A DNA stretch of 64,000 nt from Sphingosinicella sp942492965 (lineage in GTDB: Bacteria > Pseudomonadota > Alphaproteobacteria > Sphingomonadales > Sphingomonadaceae). The stretch lies in the NCBI GenBank assembly GCA_942492965.1, contig OW818656.1, positions 3,534,001-3,598,000 of the forward strand. Direction: 5' to 3'. The position numbers and the translations under genes were made by a program. This document shows, one piece after another, positions 1 through 7,934 of this stretch. Within the stretch, counting starts at the first letter, position 1; each line of letters opens with the position of its first letter. The notes beneath the pieces are model-generated. The model saw nothing but the letters and a program-made list of their open reading frames with translations, made no database searches and was not told where the DNA came from.

Positions 1-479
1 GCCTTGCCGATGTCGGCGATGAATCGCGCGTGGCGAATCTCGACAAGGCAATGCTGGCGAAGGCGCGCGCATCGATCCGCACGTTGTTGGAAGACGGGGT
101 CGATCGGATGCGGTCGTCGTCCCATCATGTTCCCGTGGTTCTCGTCGGCGGCGGTGCGATTCTGGTCGATGGCGATCTTAAAGGCGTGGCGGAGATCGTC
201 AGGCTTGACCATGGCGATGTCGCCAATGCGGTTGGCGCGGCGCTTGCGCAGGTCGGCGGCGAGGTCGACCAGATCTATGTCTATAGCGAGGTTGGGCGCG
301 AAACCGCGCTGAAAGCCGCACGCGAGCTTGCACTGGAACGCGCCGTAGACGCGGGCGCCGACAGGGACAGCCTGAATATCGTGGAGATCGACGAAGTGCC
401 AATCGACTATGTGCCGGGGGAAGCGGTGCGCGTTCGTGTGAAGGCGATTGGCGATCTGATAGCAGGAGGCGTTCAGTGA
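1..479 (+). CDS. Hydantoinase/oxoprolinase family protein, C-terminal part (5' end outside window)
   Basis: The reading frame is open from base 3 and ends at 479, so only the last ~158 residues are visible. A glycine-rich segment VVLVGGGAILVDG followed by HGDVANAVGAALAQVGGEVD is typical of the C-terminal part of the HyuA/oxoprolinase ASKHA-fold proteins, which perform ATP-dependent opening of cyclic amides such as hydantoins and 5-oxoproline. The internal GTG at 30 is not a credible start because homology-like sequence continues to the window edge. The stop overlaps the GTG start of the next gene (476), so the two are translationally coupled. DUF917 proteins are frequent partners of HyuA proteins. 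The substrate cannot be told from this fragment. Confidence 0.75.
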   Translation, partial: LADVGDESRVANLDKAMLAKARASIRTLLEDGVDRMRSSSHHVPVVLVGGGAILVDGDLKGVAEIVRLDHGDVANAVGAALAQVGGEVDQIYVYSEVGRETALKAARELALERAVDAGADRDSLNIVEIDEVPIDYVPGEAVRVRVKAIGDLIAGGVQ

Positions 480-1621
480 AAACCCTGACACAGGATGATA
501 TCGAAGATTTCGCACTGGGCGGCGGATTGTTTGGCTGCGGCGGCGGCGGAGATACCTATATCGGCAAGCTGATGATGCAGCATGAGATGCAGGATGGAAA
601 AGGCATCCAGCTGCTGTCCATGGATGACGTTCCGGACGACGAGATCGTGGTTCTGACCGCAGTCGTGGGAGCGCCGAGCGTTTTTCTCGAAAAGCTGCCC
701 AATGGAGGTGAAGACCGGAAGATTGTCGAACTGGTCGAAAAGGAATGCGGCAAGAAGGTCTTCGGCATCATGATCGGTGAGGTGGGCGGATTGAATTCGC
801 TTCTGCCCGCCGTTACGGCTGCCCGTCTCAACCTGCCGCTGATCGACGCCGATCCGACCGGCCGCTGCGTGCCTTCGGTTCACGCGACGAGCTTCAACAT
901 CAATCATCTCGGTGTGTCGCCGATCATCATCGTCGATGAGTTCCTGAACTCGGTGATTATTCGCACGGACGATCACCTCAAGGGTGAACGTCTTACCCGT
1001 TCGATGATCGTTGAAATGGGCGGCAGCGCGATGTTCGCCTTCAGTCCCGTGACCGGGTCTCAGCTGCGTCAGGTCGGCCTCCGCGGTGCAGTGACCCACC
1101 CGCTTCAGGTGGGACGCGCGATCCGTGAAGCTCGAGCGAACAATCAGGATCCGTTCAAGGCCATTGCCGATCTGTTGACGGCCACGCGCCTCTACGGCTG
1201 GGCAGACACGTTGATCGAGGGCAAGATTGTCGACGTACGGCGGCGCAGCGACACCGGCTTCACAATCGGGCGTACGGAAATTCAGGGACTTGGCGACACG
1301 AAGGACGTGTTGGAGCTGGAGTTTCGCAACGAGCATCTGGTTGCGCGCATCAATGGCCAGGTGCGGGCGACGGTTCCCGATCTCATCACCGTTCTCGACA
1401 GCGAGACCGGGGAGCATATCGGCGCTGACCGCCTGCGCTATGGCCAGCGCGTTACAGTGATGGTCGTCAAAGCACCGGATATTTGGCGCACGGAACGCGG
1501 GCTTTCCCTGCTGGGCCCAAGAGCGTATGATATCGACTGTGATTACGTACCGGTCGAGCTGTTGAATGGTGAATTCAAAGGGGCGCCTTCCAGAAGAGCT
1601 GCGCAAGCGCTCGCTTCATGA
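476..1621 (+). CDS. DUF917 domain-containing protein
   Basis: This 381-residue protein starts at a GTG that overlaps the stop of the HyuA-like gene; AGGAGG lies at 465-469 or nearby, giving a good ribosome site. The N-terminus carries the family hallmark GGGLFGCGGGGDTYIG (about residues 14-29). Further on are VPSVHATSFNINHLGVSPIII and a C-terminal small-domain region. DUF917 proteins are coenzyme-independent, metal-associated hydrolase-like proteins; the one characterised member I recall is an S-methyl-thiohydantoin desulfurase. Pairing with a HyuA protein suggests action on a hydantoin, imide or lactam ring. The next gene, a LuxR regulator, starts immediately downstream and is probably co-transcribed. 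Confidence 0.85.
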   Translation: MKTLTQDDIEDFALGGGLFGCGGGGDTYIGKLMMQHEMQDGKGIQLLSMDDVPDDEIVVLTAVVGAPSVFLEKLPNGGEDRKIVELVEKECGKKVFGIMIGEVGGLNSLLPAVTAARLNLPLIDADPTGRCVPSVHATSFNINHLGVSPIIIVDEFLNSVIIRTDDHLKGERLTRSMIVEMGGSAMFAFSPVTGSQLRQVGLRGAVTHPLQVGRAIREARANNQDPFKAIADLLTATRLYGWADTLIEGKIVDVRRRSDTGFTIGRTEIQGLGDTKDVLELEFRNEHLVARINGQVRATVPDLITVLDSETGEHIGADRLRYGQRVTVMVVKAPDIWRTERGLSLLGPRAYDIDCDYVPVELLNGEFKGAPSRRAAQALAS

Positions 1622-1637
1622 CGAGGAGGTCAGCCGC

Positions 1638-4190
1638 TTGGATCTGGCCGCGATGACCAGCCTGTTCTCGGTCGGGGTTCCCGAGGTGTCGCCGAGACAG
1701 AGGCTGATCGACGCCATGGACTCCGCCTTGGCAAAGAGCGATCTGCTGATCGTTGCGGGCATGGGGTTCGGCAAGCGGGCGCTGGTACGCGGATGGGCGG
1801 CCCGGCAGAAGGGTCGCGCCGTGAGCTGGGCGAGTGACGACGATGTCATGCCGCCCTATGATTTCTCCGGCATCGTCATTGCCAGCGAGCACAACAAGGC
1901 CGCCATTGAAGCCTTGGGCATGTCCGGGCGATCGTGGCGCCTGATTCTGGTCGCTACCCAATATCCCCGGCGCGATCTTTCCGTAGCTCAACTCAACGGC
2001 GGCCTGACCATACTCGATGCAGAACAGATCCGCATGGACAGCAGCGAGATCGCGGCCCTGTTTCAATCCGCCAGTTCCTCGGTCATCGCCAACATCATGG
2101 CATGGACCGGCGGATGGCCTCTAGCCGTGCAGGCGCTGACAACGCGCCTGTCCGGCAGCAATGACGTCGCCGCTGATATGGAGGGCGTATTCGCCAGCCT
2201 TTCCTCGGCGATCCACGACTTTTGCGAGAATCATGTGTTGGCGGCGGCGAGCATGGACGAGCACCGGCAGCTGACGGCGTTGTGTGCGATGCAGGAAGCC
2301 AATGTCGCTTTGGCCAATGTCTTAGCTGAGGATGGAGAAGGGGCGACGGCGCTGGACACGGCCATGCGTTTTGGCCTCATGCGCCGCATGCCTGACCGCA
2401 GCGCGCAATGGCAATTGTCTCATCCTGTCCTTGCCCGACACCTACAGCAATCCGTCAAACAGAAGAGCCCTGATGCGATTCGTATTCTGCATGGAAAAGC
2501 TGCAGAATATTTCGCGGCGAGTGATTGTCCTGAGCTGGCCATATATCATGCACGCCATGCAGAGGACTGGCAGCGCCTTGCCAGCCTGGTGGAAACGAGC
2601 GGCGGATGGCGTCTCGCAGTGGATTGGCGCAACCGTCAGTCTGATCGCGACTGGCTTCACAATTGCGTCGAGGATATTCCTGAAAGTCTGGTCGAAGGAA
2701 GCAGCCAGCTCCGTCTGGCGCGCGCGATGCTGCGGTTCTGTTCCGGCGATACGCGGCGGGCAATGCGCGATTACGATGCACTGGCTTTCCGGGATCAAGA
2801 GCCCGATCAGGCGCTGTCGCTGGAAATTGCCATGGTCGGCCATTTGATGCGCATGCTGGAGGAGCGCCCGCCGTCCCTTGAGAGGCGCCGTGAAATCGAG
2901 CAGTGCATCGAGCAGTTGCCATCCACCGATATCATGAGCATCGCTGTGATGGAAAACGCGCTCAGCATCGCCGCTGCTCAGCGCGGCGAAACGGAAGACG
3001 CGATTGAGTCTGCCGATCGCGCCACACGCCTTTATTTGCGTTCGAATTCAACTATATCCGTGTCGGTTGTCGGGCTGATTCAGGCCAGAGCCTGTTCGGA
3101 CGCGGGTTTGCGCAACCTCGCGACCAAATGCCTTACCGATGCGCTTGGCGTGTTCGAGCAGCAGCTCGGGATGCACTCCGACCTGGCGCGCTGTGCCCGC
3201 GTGATGATGGGGCAGGAGGCATTCGCCGGCAACGATATCGAAACCGCCAGATTGTGCCTGGCTGACGCATTGCCCTGGGTCGAGACACAGGAGCCGCAAT
3301 TTCACGCGCCGGCCTATCTCACGTCGGTGAGGCTGGCCGCGCTGGAAAGCGGGCTCGATGTGGCTGCCGCGCTGATCGATACCTGCATCCGGCTCGCTCA
3401 AAGAGGAGGTTTCCACCGCCTCGAGCGCCTGGCGCAGATATGCTGGCTTGAGCAATTGTGCGGTGCGGACGAGGCGCAGGCAGCGGCGCGCCTTGCGGGA
3501 CAGGTGATGCTGGACAGCGTAACCGGTAATAAAGAGGATCGGCTTCTGGCGCTGGCCGCGACAATGATCATGGCGGAGATCGAAATCGGGTGCGGAGACC
3601 CGGCGGCGGCCACGCAGCGACTTACAACATTCCGGGAGTCGGGCTTATGGCTCGATACCGTCAAGGGTCAGGTCCAATGGCATACTCTTCGTGCGCTTGC
3701 TGCCGCGCAGCAGGCAGAAGGCGAAATAGCCCGGAGTAATATCGCTGAGGCCGTGCGTTATGCGATGCCGGAAGGCCTCTCGCGCATTTTCATTGCGCGC
3801 GGGCGTGAGGTCTATCCGATACTGCGCGATCATCAGAAGGAGCAGCAGCGCAAGGGGCGCTTTGCCAACCACGCTGAAGACGAGTTCGTGTCCGATATCC
3901 TAAATTCCATTCGCCGGGAACGCCGGATGCACCGCCTGTCTGTGGAGGGTGTCAGCCTGACCGCCAAGGAAGAAGAGATACTGACCTTGCTGACCAAGGG
4001 GCTTTCGAACAAGGAAATTGCTCGTATCGTCGGGGCGAGCGACAATACGGTCAAATGGCATCTCAAGAATATGTTCAGGCTTTTCAATGTCACGAGCCGC
4101 AATGAACTTGTGACATCCTATCACATCAATATCAACAGGCGCACAGACCGCAATATTCTGGTTTCAATGGCCAGTTTACGTGTGCAGTGA
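1638..4190 (+). CDS. Large MalT-like LuxR-family transcriptional regulator (LAL type)
   Basis: The protein is about 850 residues from a TTG at 1638, chosen because GAGGAGG (1623-1629) sits eight bases before it and it follows the DUF917 stop (1621) directly. An in-frame ATG at 1566 would give 874 residues with a 56-base overlap and no clear ribosome site. The C-terminus has a textbook LuxR helix-turn-helix: LTAKEEEILTLLTKGLSNKE, then IARIVGASDNTVKWHLKNMF. The middle is helical and TPR-like, as in MalT. The N-terminal nucleotide-binding region reads AGMGFGKRAL, a P-loop in which the usual Ser/Thr after GK is Arg. It probably regulates the hydantoin-type genes just upstream or the RidA/flavoprotein genes downstream. 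Confidence 0.85.
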   Translation: MDLAAMTSLFSVGVPEVSPRQRLIDAMDSALAKSDLLIVAGMGFGKRALVRGWAARQKGRAVSWASDDDVMPPYDFSGIVIASEHNKAAIEALGMSGRSWRLILVATQYPRRDLSVAQLNGGLTILDAEQIRMDSSEIAALFQSASSSVIANIMAWTGGWPLAVQALTTRLSGSNDVAADMEGVFASLSSAIHDFCENHVLAAASMDEHRQLTALCAMQEANVALANVLAEDGEGATALDTAMRFGLMRRMPDRSAQWQLSHPVLARHLQQSVKQKSPDAIRILHGKAAEYFAASDCPELAIYHARHAEDWQRLASLVETSGGWRLAVDWRNRQSDRDWLHNCVEDIPESLVEGSSQLRLARAMLRFCSGDTRRAMRDYDALAFRDQEPDQALSLEIAMVGHLMRMLEERPPSLERRREIEQCIEQLPSTDIMSIAVMENALSIAAAQRGETEDAIESADRATRLYLRSNSTISVSVVGLIQARACSDAGLRNLATKCLTDALGVFEQQLGMHSDLARCARVMMGQEAFAGNDIETARLCLADALPWVETQEPQFHAPAYLTSVRLAALESGLDVAAALIDTCIRLAQRGGFHRLERLAQICWLEQLCGADEAQAAARLAGQVMLDSVTGNKEDRLLALAATMIMAEIEIGCGDPAAATQRLTTFRESGLWLDTVKGQVQWHTLRALAAAQQAEGEIARSNIAEAVRYAMPEGLSRIFIARGREVYPILRDHQKEQQRKGRFANHAEDEFVSDILNSIRRERRMHRLSVEGVSLTAKEEEILTLLTKGLSNKEIARIVGASDNTVKWHLKNMFRLFNVTSRNELVTSYHININRRTDRNILVSMASLRVQ

Positions 4191-4217
4191 ACGGGTAGCG
4201 GAAGCGGTTATTTCGTC

Positions 4218-4238
4218 CGCCGCAGATGTCATGCGGCG
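4218..4238. terminator. Candidate terminator hairpin between convergent genes
   Basis: CGCCGCA (4218-4224) and TGCGGCG (4232-4238) form perfect seven-base arms around a seven-base loop, between the convergent LuxR gene and the methyltransferase gene, overlapping the latter's stop codon. There is no clear T-run, so the assignment is tentative. Confidence 0.35.
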
Positions 4239-4924
4239 CGCGCCCACCATCCGGTGAACCACATGGTACGGAAGAACATCGAGACGATCTCGAAACCCGA
4301 TTCTTCCAGAATGGCGCGGTTCCGATCAGGCGCGACGATGCAGCCTCTTTCCGGAACGCGCCTCTCGCGCGCGAATATTTCCGGCAGGGATACGATGTCG
4401 TCGGGAAAGCCCAACGAGACGCCGTGTGCAGTTATGACGGGGCCGAGACTGTGTTGTTCGGTATCGTCGAAAATACTGGCGTCGACATGGATGTAGGGCG
4501 CGCCGGGGCGCAGGCGGGAGCGTATCTCCTGGAGATAACGGACTTTTGAACCATCATCCGGCAGAAAATGCATGACGAGGATCGAGGTCGCGGCATCGAA
4601 GCGCTCGCCGGGCGCAATGTCTTCCACCCGGCCCTCGATCAACTGCACACGCGGCCCCGCGTCTTCAGGAACGTAGGTCCGGGCGACGTCCAGCATATTG
4701 CGTGAAGGGTCTACGCCGGTAAGTCGAAATGCATGGGGCGAGGCGCCCAGTGCATCGATCTCCTGACCGCCGCCGGCGCCTGAAATCAGAATATGGGCTC
4801 CTTTGGGGAGCTGCTGCCGAAGAACCGCCAGCATTGCGACATAGAGGCAATCGATACCCGGTATCGTCGTCTGAAAACGTCGATACTGCGATACCGCCAC
4901 GGGGGGCTTGTCATCGAAATTCAT
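4229..4924 (-). CDS. Class I SAM-dependent methyltransferase
   Basis: The likely product is 231 residues from ATG 4924, which lies eight bases after the RidA stop; an upstream ATG at 4969 would overlap RidA and is less likely. The glycine-rich SAM-binding motif ILISGAGGGQEIDAL is visible about residue 45, followed by an acidic turn (LTGVDPSRNMLDVA) and a motif IV-like FDAATSILVMHFLPDD. This is the Rossmann-type methyltransferase arrangement. The acceptor is unknown. It is the second gene of a RidA-methyltransferase pair transcribed leftward. Confidence 0.8.
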   Translation of the reverse strand: MNFDDKPPVAVSQYRRFQTTIPGIDCLYVAMLAVLRQQLPKGAHILISGAGGGQEIDALGASPHAFRLTGVDPSRNMLDVARTYVPEDAGPRVQLIEGRVEDIAPGERFDAATSILVMHFLPDDGSKVRYLQEIRSRLRPGAPYIHVDASIFDDTEQHSLGPVITAHGVSLGFPDDIVSLPEIFARERRVPERGCIVAPDRNRAILEESGFEIVSMFFRTMWFTGWWARAA

Positions 4925-4932
4925 CTGGGCGG

Positions 4933-5283
4933 TCAGAGCGCGGCGATCACCTGAACCTCCACCTTCCATTCTGGACGGGCCAGGCGGGATTCAAGGCAGA
5001 CCCGGGCAGGGGCGTGTCCCGGCACGATCCACGCATCCCAAACCGTGTTGAAGGCGGCGAAATCGTCGATGTTGGACAGATAGACGCTGGCCATCGCAAT
5101 CCGGTCGCGCGACGAGCCGGCGTCGGCCAAAAGCTTGTCGACCTTCGCCAGGACCAGACGGCTCTGTTCGGCGATATCCAGATCGCAGTCCGGATCGGGA
5201 AGCTGGCCGGCGATGAAAGCGAGTTCTCCTGCTTTGACGATGTGGCTCAGGCGCGGGCCGCTGTGCAAATATGTGAGTTCCAT
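4933..5283 (-). CDS. RidA/YjgF/Rid-family protein
   Basis: This 116-residue protein has the Rid fold signature: a hydrophobic start (HIVKAGELAFIAGQLPDPD), DAGSSRDRIAMASVYLSNI in the middle, and the conserved C-terminal stretch GHAPARVCLESRLARPEWKVEVQVIA. The Arg in PARVCLE corresponds to the carboxylate-binding arginine used by RidA enamine/imine deaminases. A ribosome site AAAGGAGAATTCC precedes ATG 5283. Members remove reactive enamines/imines made by PLP enzymes or hydrolyse pathway-specific imines. It is followed at 8 bases by a methyltransferase gene. Confidence 0.88.
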   Translation of the reverse strand: MELTYLHSGPRLSHIVKAGELAFIAGQLPDPDCDLDIAEQSRLVLAKVDKLLADAGSSRDRIAMASVYLSNIDDFAAFNTVWDAWIVPGHAPARVCLESRLARPEWKVEVQVIAAL

Positions 5284-5540
5284 GGAATTCTCCTTTCACG
5301 CACGGCAATGCTGGCATGCGCGGCGGGAACGCAACTGTCGCCTAGGGTTGGAGGCGAATTAGGAAGAGTGGTCTGCCGGATGCGAGAAGTTCATGTCCTC
5401 GAAATGAGCCGCCGAGATCGCGGCCACCCCGATGGGGGCGTTTTCCATCCCATGATATAGTATCTCCTGAAGAAGCCATTTGTTATCGCGTGGGCACAAG
5501 GGTGCTGCCGGTGGATCGGCAAGGTCGCGGGGAGTGTACC

Positions 5541-6572
5541 ATGGACGGAATCGATCGGCGTGCGCTTCTTGGTTCGGGAGCCGCCGCGCTCCTGGCCGCA
5601 AGGGTCGGGCAGGCGGAGGCGGCAGCTCTTTTGAAGGGAGACCGGAATATGCATGAGGATCTGATTATCGTTGGAGGCAGTTTCGCGGGGATGAGCGCCG
5701 CGCTCTATCTCGGGCGTGCCGGGCGCAAGATATTGATTCTGGATGGGGCCCAGCCGCGCAACAGGTTCGCCGATAAATCGCATGGCGTGCTGGGCTTCGA
5801 CGGTATCGATCCGGCAAATATTCTGGAAGATGCCCGTAAGCAATTGCTGCACTATCCCAACATCCGATTTGAAGGCGCCCATGTGACGGGCGCGGCGAAG
5901 AAGGACGGTTCGTTCGAGGTTTCGACCCGTGCAGGTGAAGTTTTTCAGGGGCGACGTCTGTTGCTGGCTTCCGGCGTGGCCGACAGCTTGCCCGCCATCG
6001 CGGGCATGAAGGAGCGCTGGGGCAAGACGGTTCTACACTGCCCTTATTGCCATGGATATGAATTTACCGGCAAGCGCGCCGCCATATTCGCCAATGGTCC
6101 GATGGCAGCGCATCAGGCGCTGCTGATTGCCGACTGGGGGCCGGTAACGCTTTTCACCAACGGTGTTTTTCAATTGGATGAGAGCCAGAAAGCACGCCTC
6201 GCGGCGCGCAAGGTTGTTGTCGAGGAAAGCCCGATAATAGCACTGACCGGGCAGGGCATGGCCCTGGAGGCCGTGCGCCTTCAGGATGGGCGCATGGCGG
6301 CGGTCGATGTCCTCTACATCGCGACCAGGGTCGATCTGGCCAATACCTGGATCGAAACGCTGGGGTGCGAGATCGTCCAGGGGCCGTTGGGGCCGATGAT
6401 CAAGGTCGATGAAAGGCAAGCCGCCACCGTGCCCGGCGTATTTGCCGCGGGGGATTGCGCGCGCCAGCCTCACAACGTGACCTTCGCGTGCGAGGGTGGC
6501 GTCAGGGCCGCCATGACAATCCACATGTCCCTGATCGAGGAAGAGATACAGCGCGCTTTGCCGGGGGCGTGA
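5541..6572 (+). CDS. Thioredoxin-reductase-like NAD(P)/FAD-dependent oxidoreductase with Tat-like leader
   Basis: From ATG 5541 (ribosome site GGGGAG just upstream) the protein is 343 residues and opens with GIDRRALLGSGAAALLAARV, a twin-arginine-like leader. A second start, ATG 5649 with GAAGGGAG upstream, would give a leaderless 307-residue enzyme. The mature part begins with the FAD dinucleotide-binding motif DLIIVGGSFAGMSAALYLGRAG, contains the redox pair in HCPYCHGYEF (CPYC, like thioredoxin reductase), and ends with the second FAD motif PGVFAAGDCARQPH. It lacks an obvious strong NADP-binding GxGxxA motif (FANGPMAAHQ). Related proteins oxidise small-molecule dithiols as well as thioredoxin. 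Whether it is exported is uncertain. Confidence 0.85.
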   Translation: MDGIDRRALLGSGAAALLAARVGQAEAAALLKGDRNMHEDLIIVGGSFAGMSAALYLGRAGRKILILDGAQPRNRFADKSHGVLGFDGIDPANILEDARKQLLHYPNIRFEGAHVTGAAKKDGSFEVSTRAGEVFQGRRLLLASGVADSLPAIAGMKERWGKTVLHCPYCHGYEFTGKRAAIFANGPMAAHQALLIADWGPVTLFTNGVFQLDESQKARLAARKVVVEESPIIALTGQGMALEAVRLQDGRMAAVDVLYIATRVDLANTWIETLGCEIVQGPLGPMIKVDERQAATVPGVFAAGDCARQPHNVTFACEGGVRAAMTIHMSLIEEEIQRALPGA

Positions 6573-6703
6573 GGCTCCCATCGGTTGTGCCCACCCGGAT
6601 CGTGTCGGGAGCCACTCCGGTTGCGCCTTCCCGGGTGCAAGGCCGCTCTTTAGCTCTTATGGAAGGATTGCCAAGACGCTCAAGCCGATGGGGTAAGGGA
6701 TTC

Positions 6704-7870
6704 ATGTCTCCAAATCAGCGAATACTGAGCCTCGCATTCACCAACAGCATCGGTTTTTCGGCGACGACGGCCATGGCGCTGTGGATCACCGTGATAGACC
6801 AGCATCTCTCCGTGCCATCATGGTGGGGGAGTGTGGTCGGTGCGATGCAGCTTGCCGCAGCGGCGCTGGCGAACCTGCTTGCGCCCTATCTGTTCCGCCG
6901 TCTCGGTTGTGAGGACCTGTCGAAATATGCCGGGGTCGCGGCCATGGTGTGCGGCGCGATGATGGCGGTCAGTTTGCATCCGTTGCTTTTTGCTGCGGGC
7001 GCCATCGGTCTTGGCGCTTCGCTGGGCATGCTGCTCAGTGGCACAAACGCACTTCTGTCACGTTCCCACCACGTGCAAAGCAACTATGCGACCGCGCAGA
7101 TTTGCGAAGTAACATTTGCTGCTATCTTCTACGTTGTTGCCGGAGCGATCATCGAACCGCTCGGACTGCCATCGGTGTTCGTGCTCATTTCGGCCCTCGG
7201 GCTCGTTGCATTCCTGGTGATGCATCGCCTTTCCCTGGTTGAGAAGAGCCCCAGGGAGGCGCCGGGGGTGGCCTTGGCCGCGCATATCGACTGGCGAATT
7301 CCGGTTGCGGCCGCCGCCTTCATCTGTTTCTTCATTGGCCAGTCCGCTTTTTACCAGCATCAGATCGCAATCGGCAGCGAGGTCGGCATTAGCCCGGCCG
7401 ACATGAGTCGCCTGATGGCAGTCGCGACGGTTGGAGGTCTCGCGGGGGCAGTCGTTAGCAAGCTTTTGGGCGTGCGTTTCGGCACTATGAGGCCACTGAT
7501 AGTCACAACCGCCCTTCTGGCCGTGGTGCTTGTCGTAACTGTACGCAGCGACAGCCCGGCTATTTTCGCCATGTGCGCAATAACTGTACAGGCGCTGACA
7601 ATGGCGACGGTGCCTTATGCTTTCGCCATATTCGCGGGATTGGACGCGACCGGACGGTTTCCGTCGCGGGGACCTGCACTGCTGCTGATGGGGGTGGCTG
7701 GCGGGCCGCTACTGGCGGAATCCTTCTTGCGCCTGGGCGGCTACACGATGGTGGGTATCGCGGGCGCAGCGCTGGTGTTGCTATCGGGGTTGCTGTTCAT
7801 TGTCGGCACGCGTGGCTTGCCAGCGATCAGGAAAATGCCGGAAATGGAAATGGTCGTGCCGCCGAGCTGA
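6704..7870 (+). CDS. MFS transporter
   Basis: The start at ATG 6704 is preceded by GGTAAGGG and gives 388 residues; the open frame extends upstream to 6455 but that part overlaps the flavoprotein gene and has no hydrophobic character. About twelve hydrophobic segments run along the protein, with the loop pattern of the major facilitator superfamily (for example PYLFRRLGCEDLSKYAG between early helices and SKLLGVRFGTMRPL in the second half). The substrate is unknown. It follows the flavoprotein by about 130 bases on the same strand. Confidence 0.82.
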   Translation: MSPNQRILSLAFTNSIGFSATTAMALWITVIDQHLSVPSWWGSVVGAMQLAAAALANLLAPYLFRRLGCEDLSKYAGVAAMVCGAMMAVSLHPLLFAAGAIGLGASLGMLLSGTNALLSRSHHVQSNYATAQICEVTFAAIFYVVAGAIIEPLGLPSVFVLISALGLVAFLVMHRLSLVEKSPREAPGVALAAHIDWRIPVAAAAFICFFIGQSAFYQHQIAIGSEVGISPADMSRLMAVATVGGLAGAVVSKLLGVRFGTMRPLIVTTALLAVVLVVTVRSDSPAIFAMCAITVQALTMATVPYAFAIFAGLDATGRFPSRGPALLLMGVAGGPLLAESFLRLGGYTMVGIAGAALVLLSGLLFIVGTRGLPAIRKMPEMEMVVPPS

Positions 7871-7907
7871 CCCTAGATGTCTTTTGTTTGCCGTTATTTC
7901 CGAGCCG

Positions 7908-7925
7908 GCAGGTGATTCCACCTGC
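7908..7925. terminator. Bidirectional terminator hairpin
   Basis: GCAGGTG (7908-7914) and CACCTGC (7919-7925) are perfect seven-base arms around a four-base loop in the 64-base gap between the convergent MFS and gamma-glutamyltransferase genes. T-rich and A-rich flanks (TTTTGTTTG upstream, TTTAATAA downstream) fit a terminator used from both sides. Confidence 0.6.
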
Positions 7926-7934
7926 GAAATCACT

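Noticed and set aside
473..1606. A 377-codon minus-strand frame opposite the DUF917 gene
   Set aside because: The plus strand encodes the DUF917 hallmark motif; the antisense frame shows no recognisable domain.
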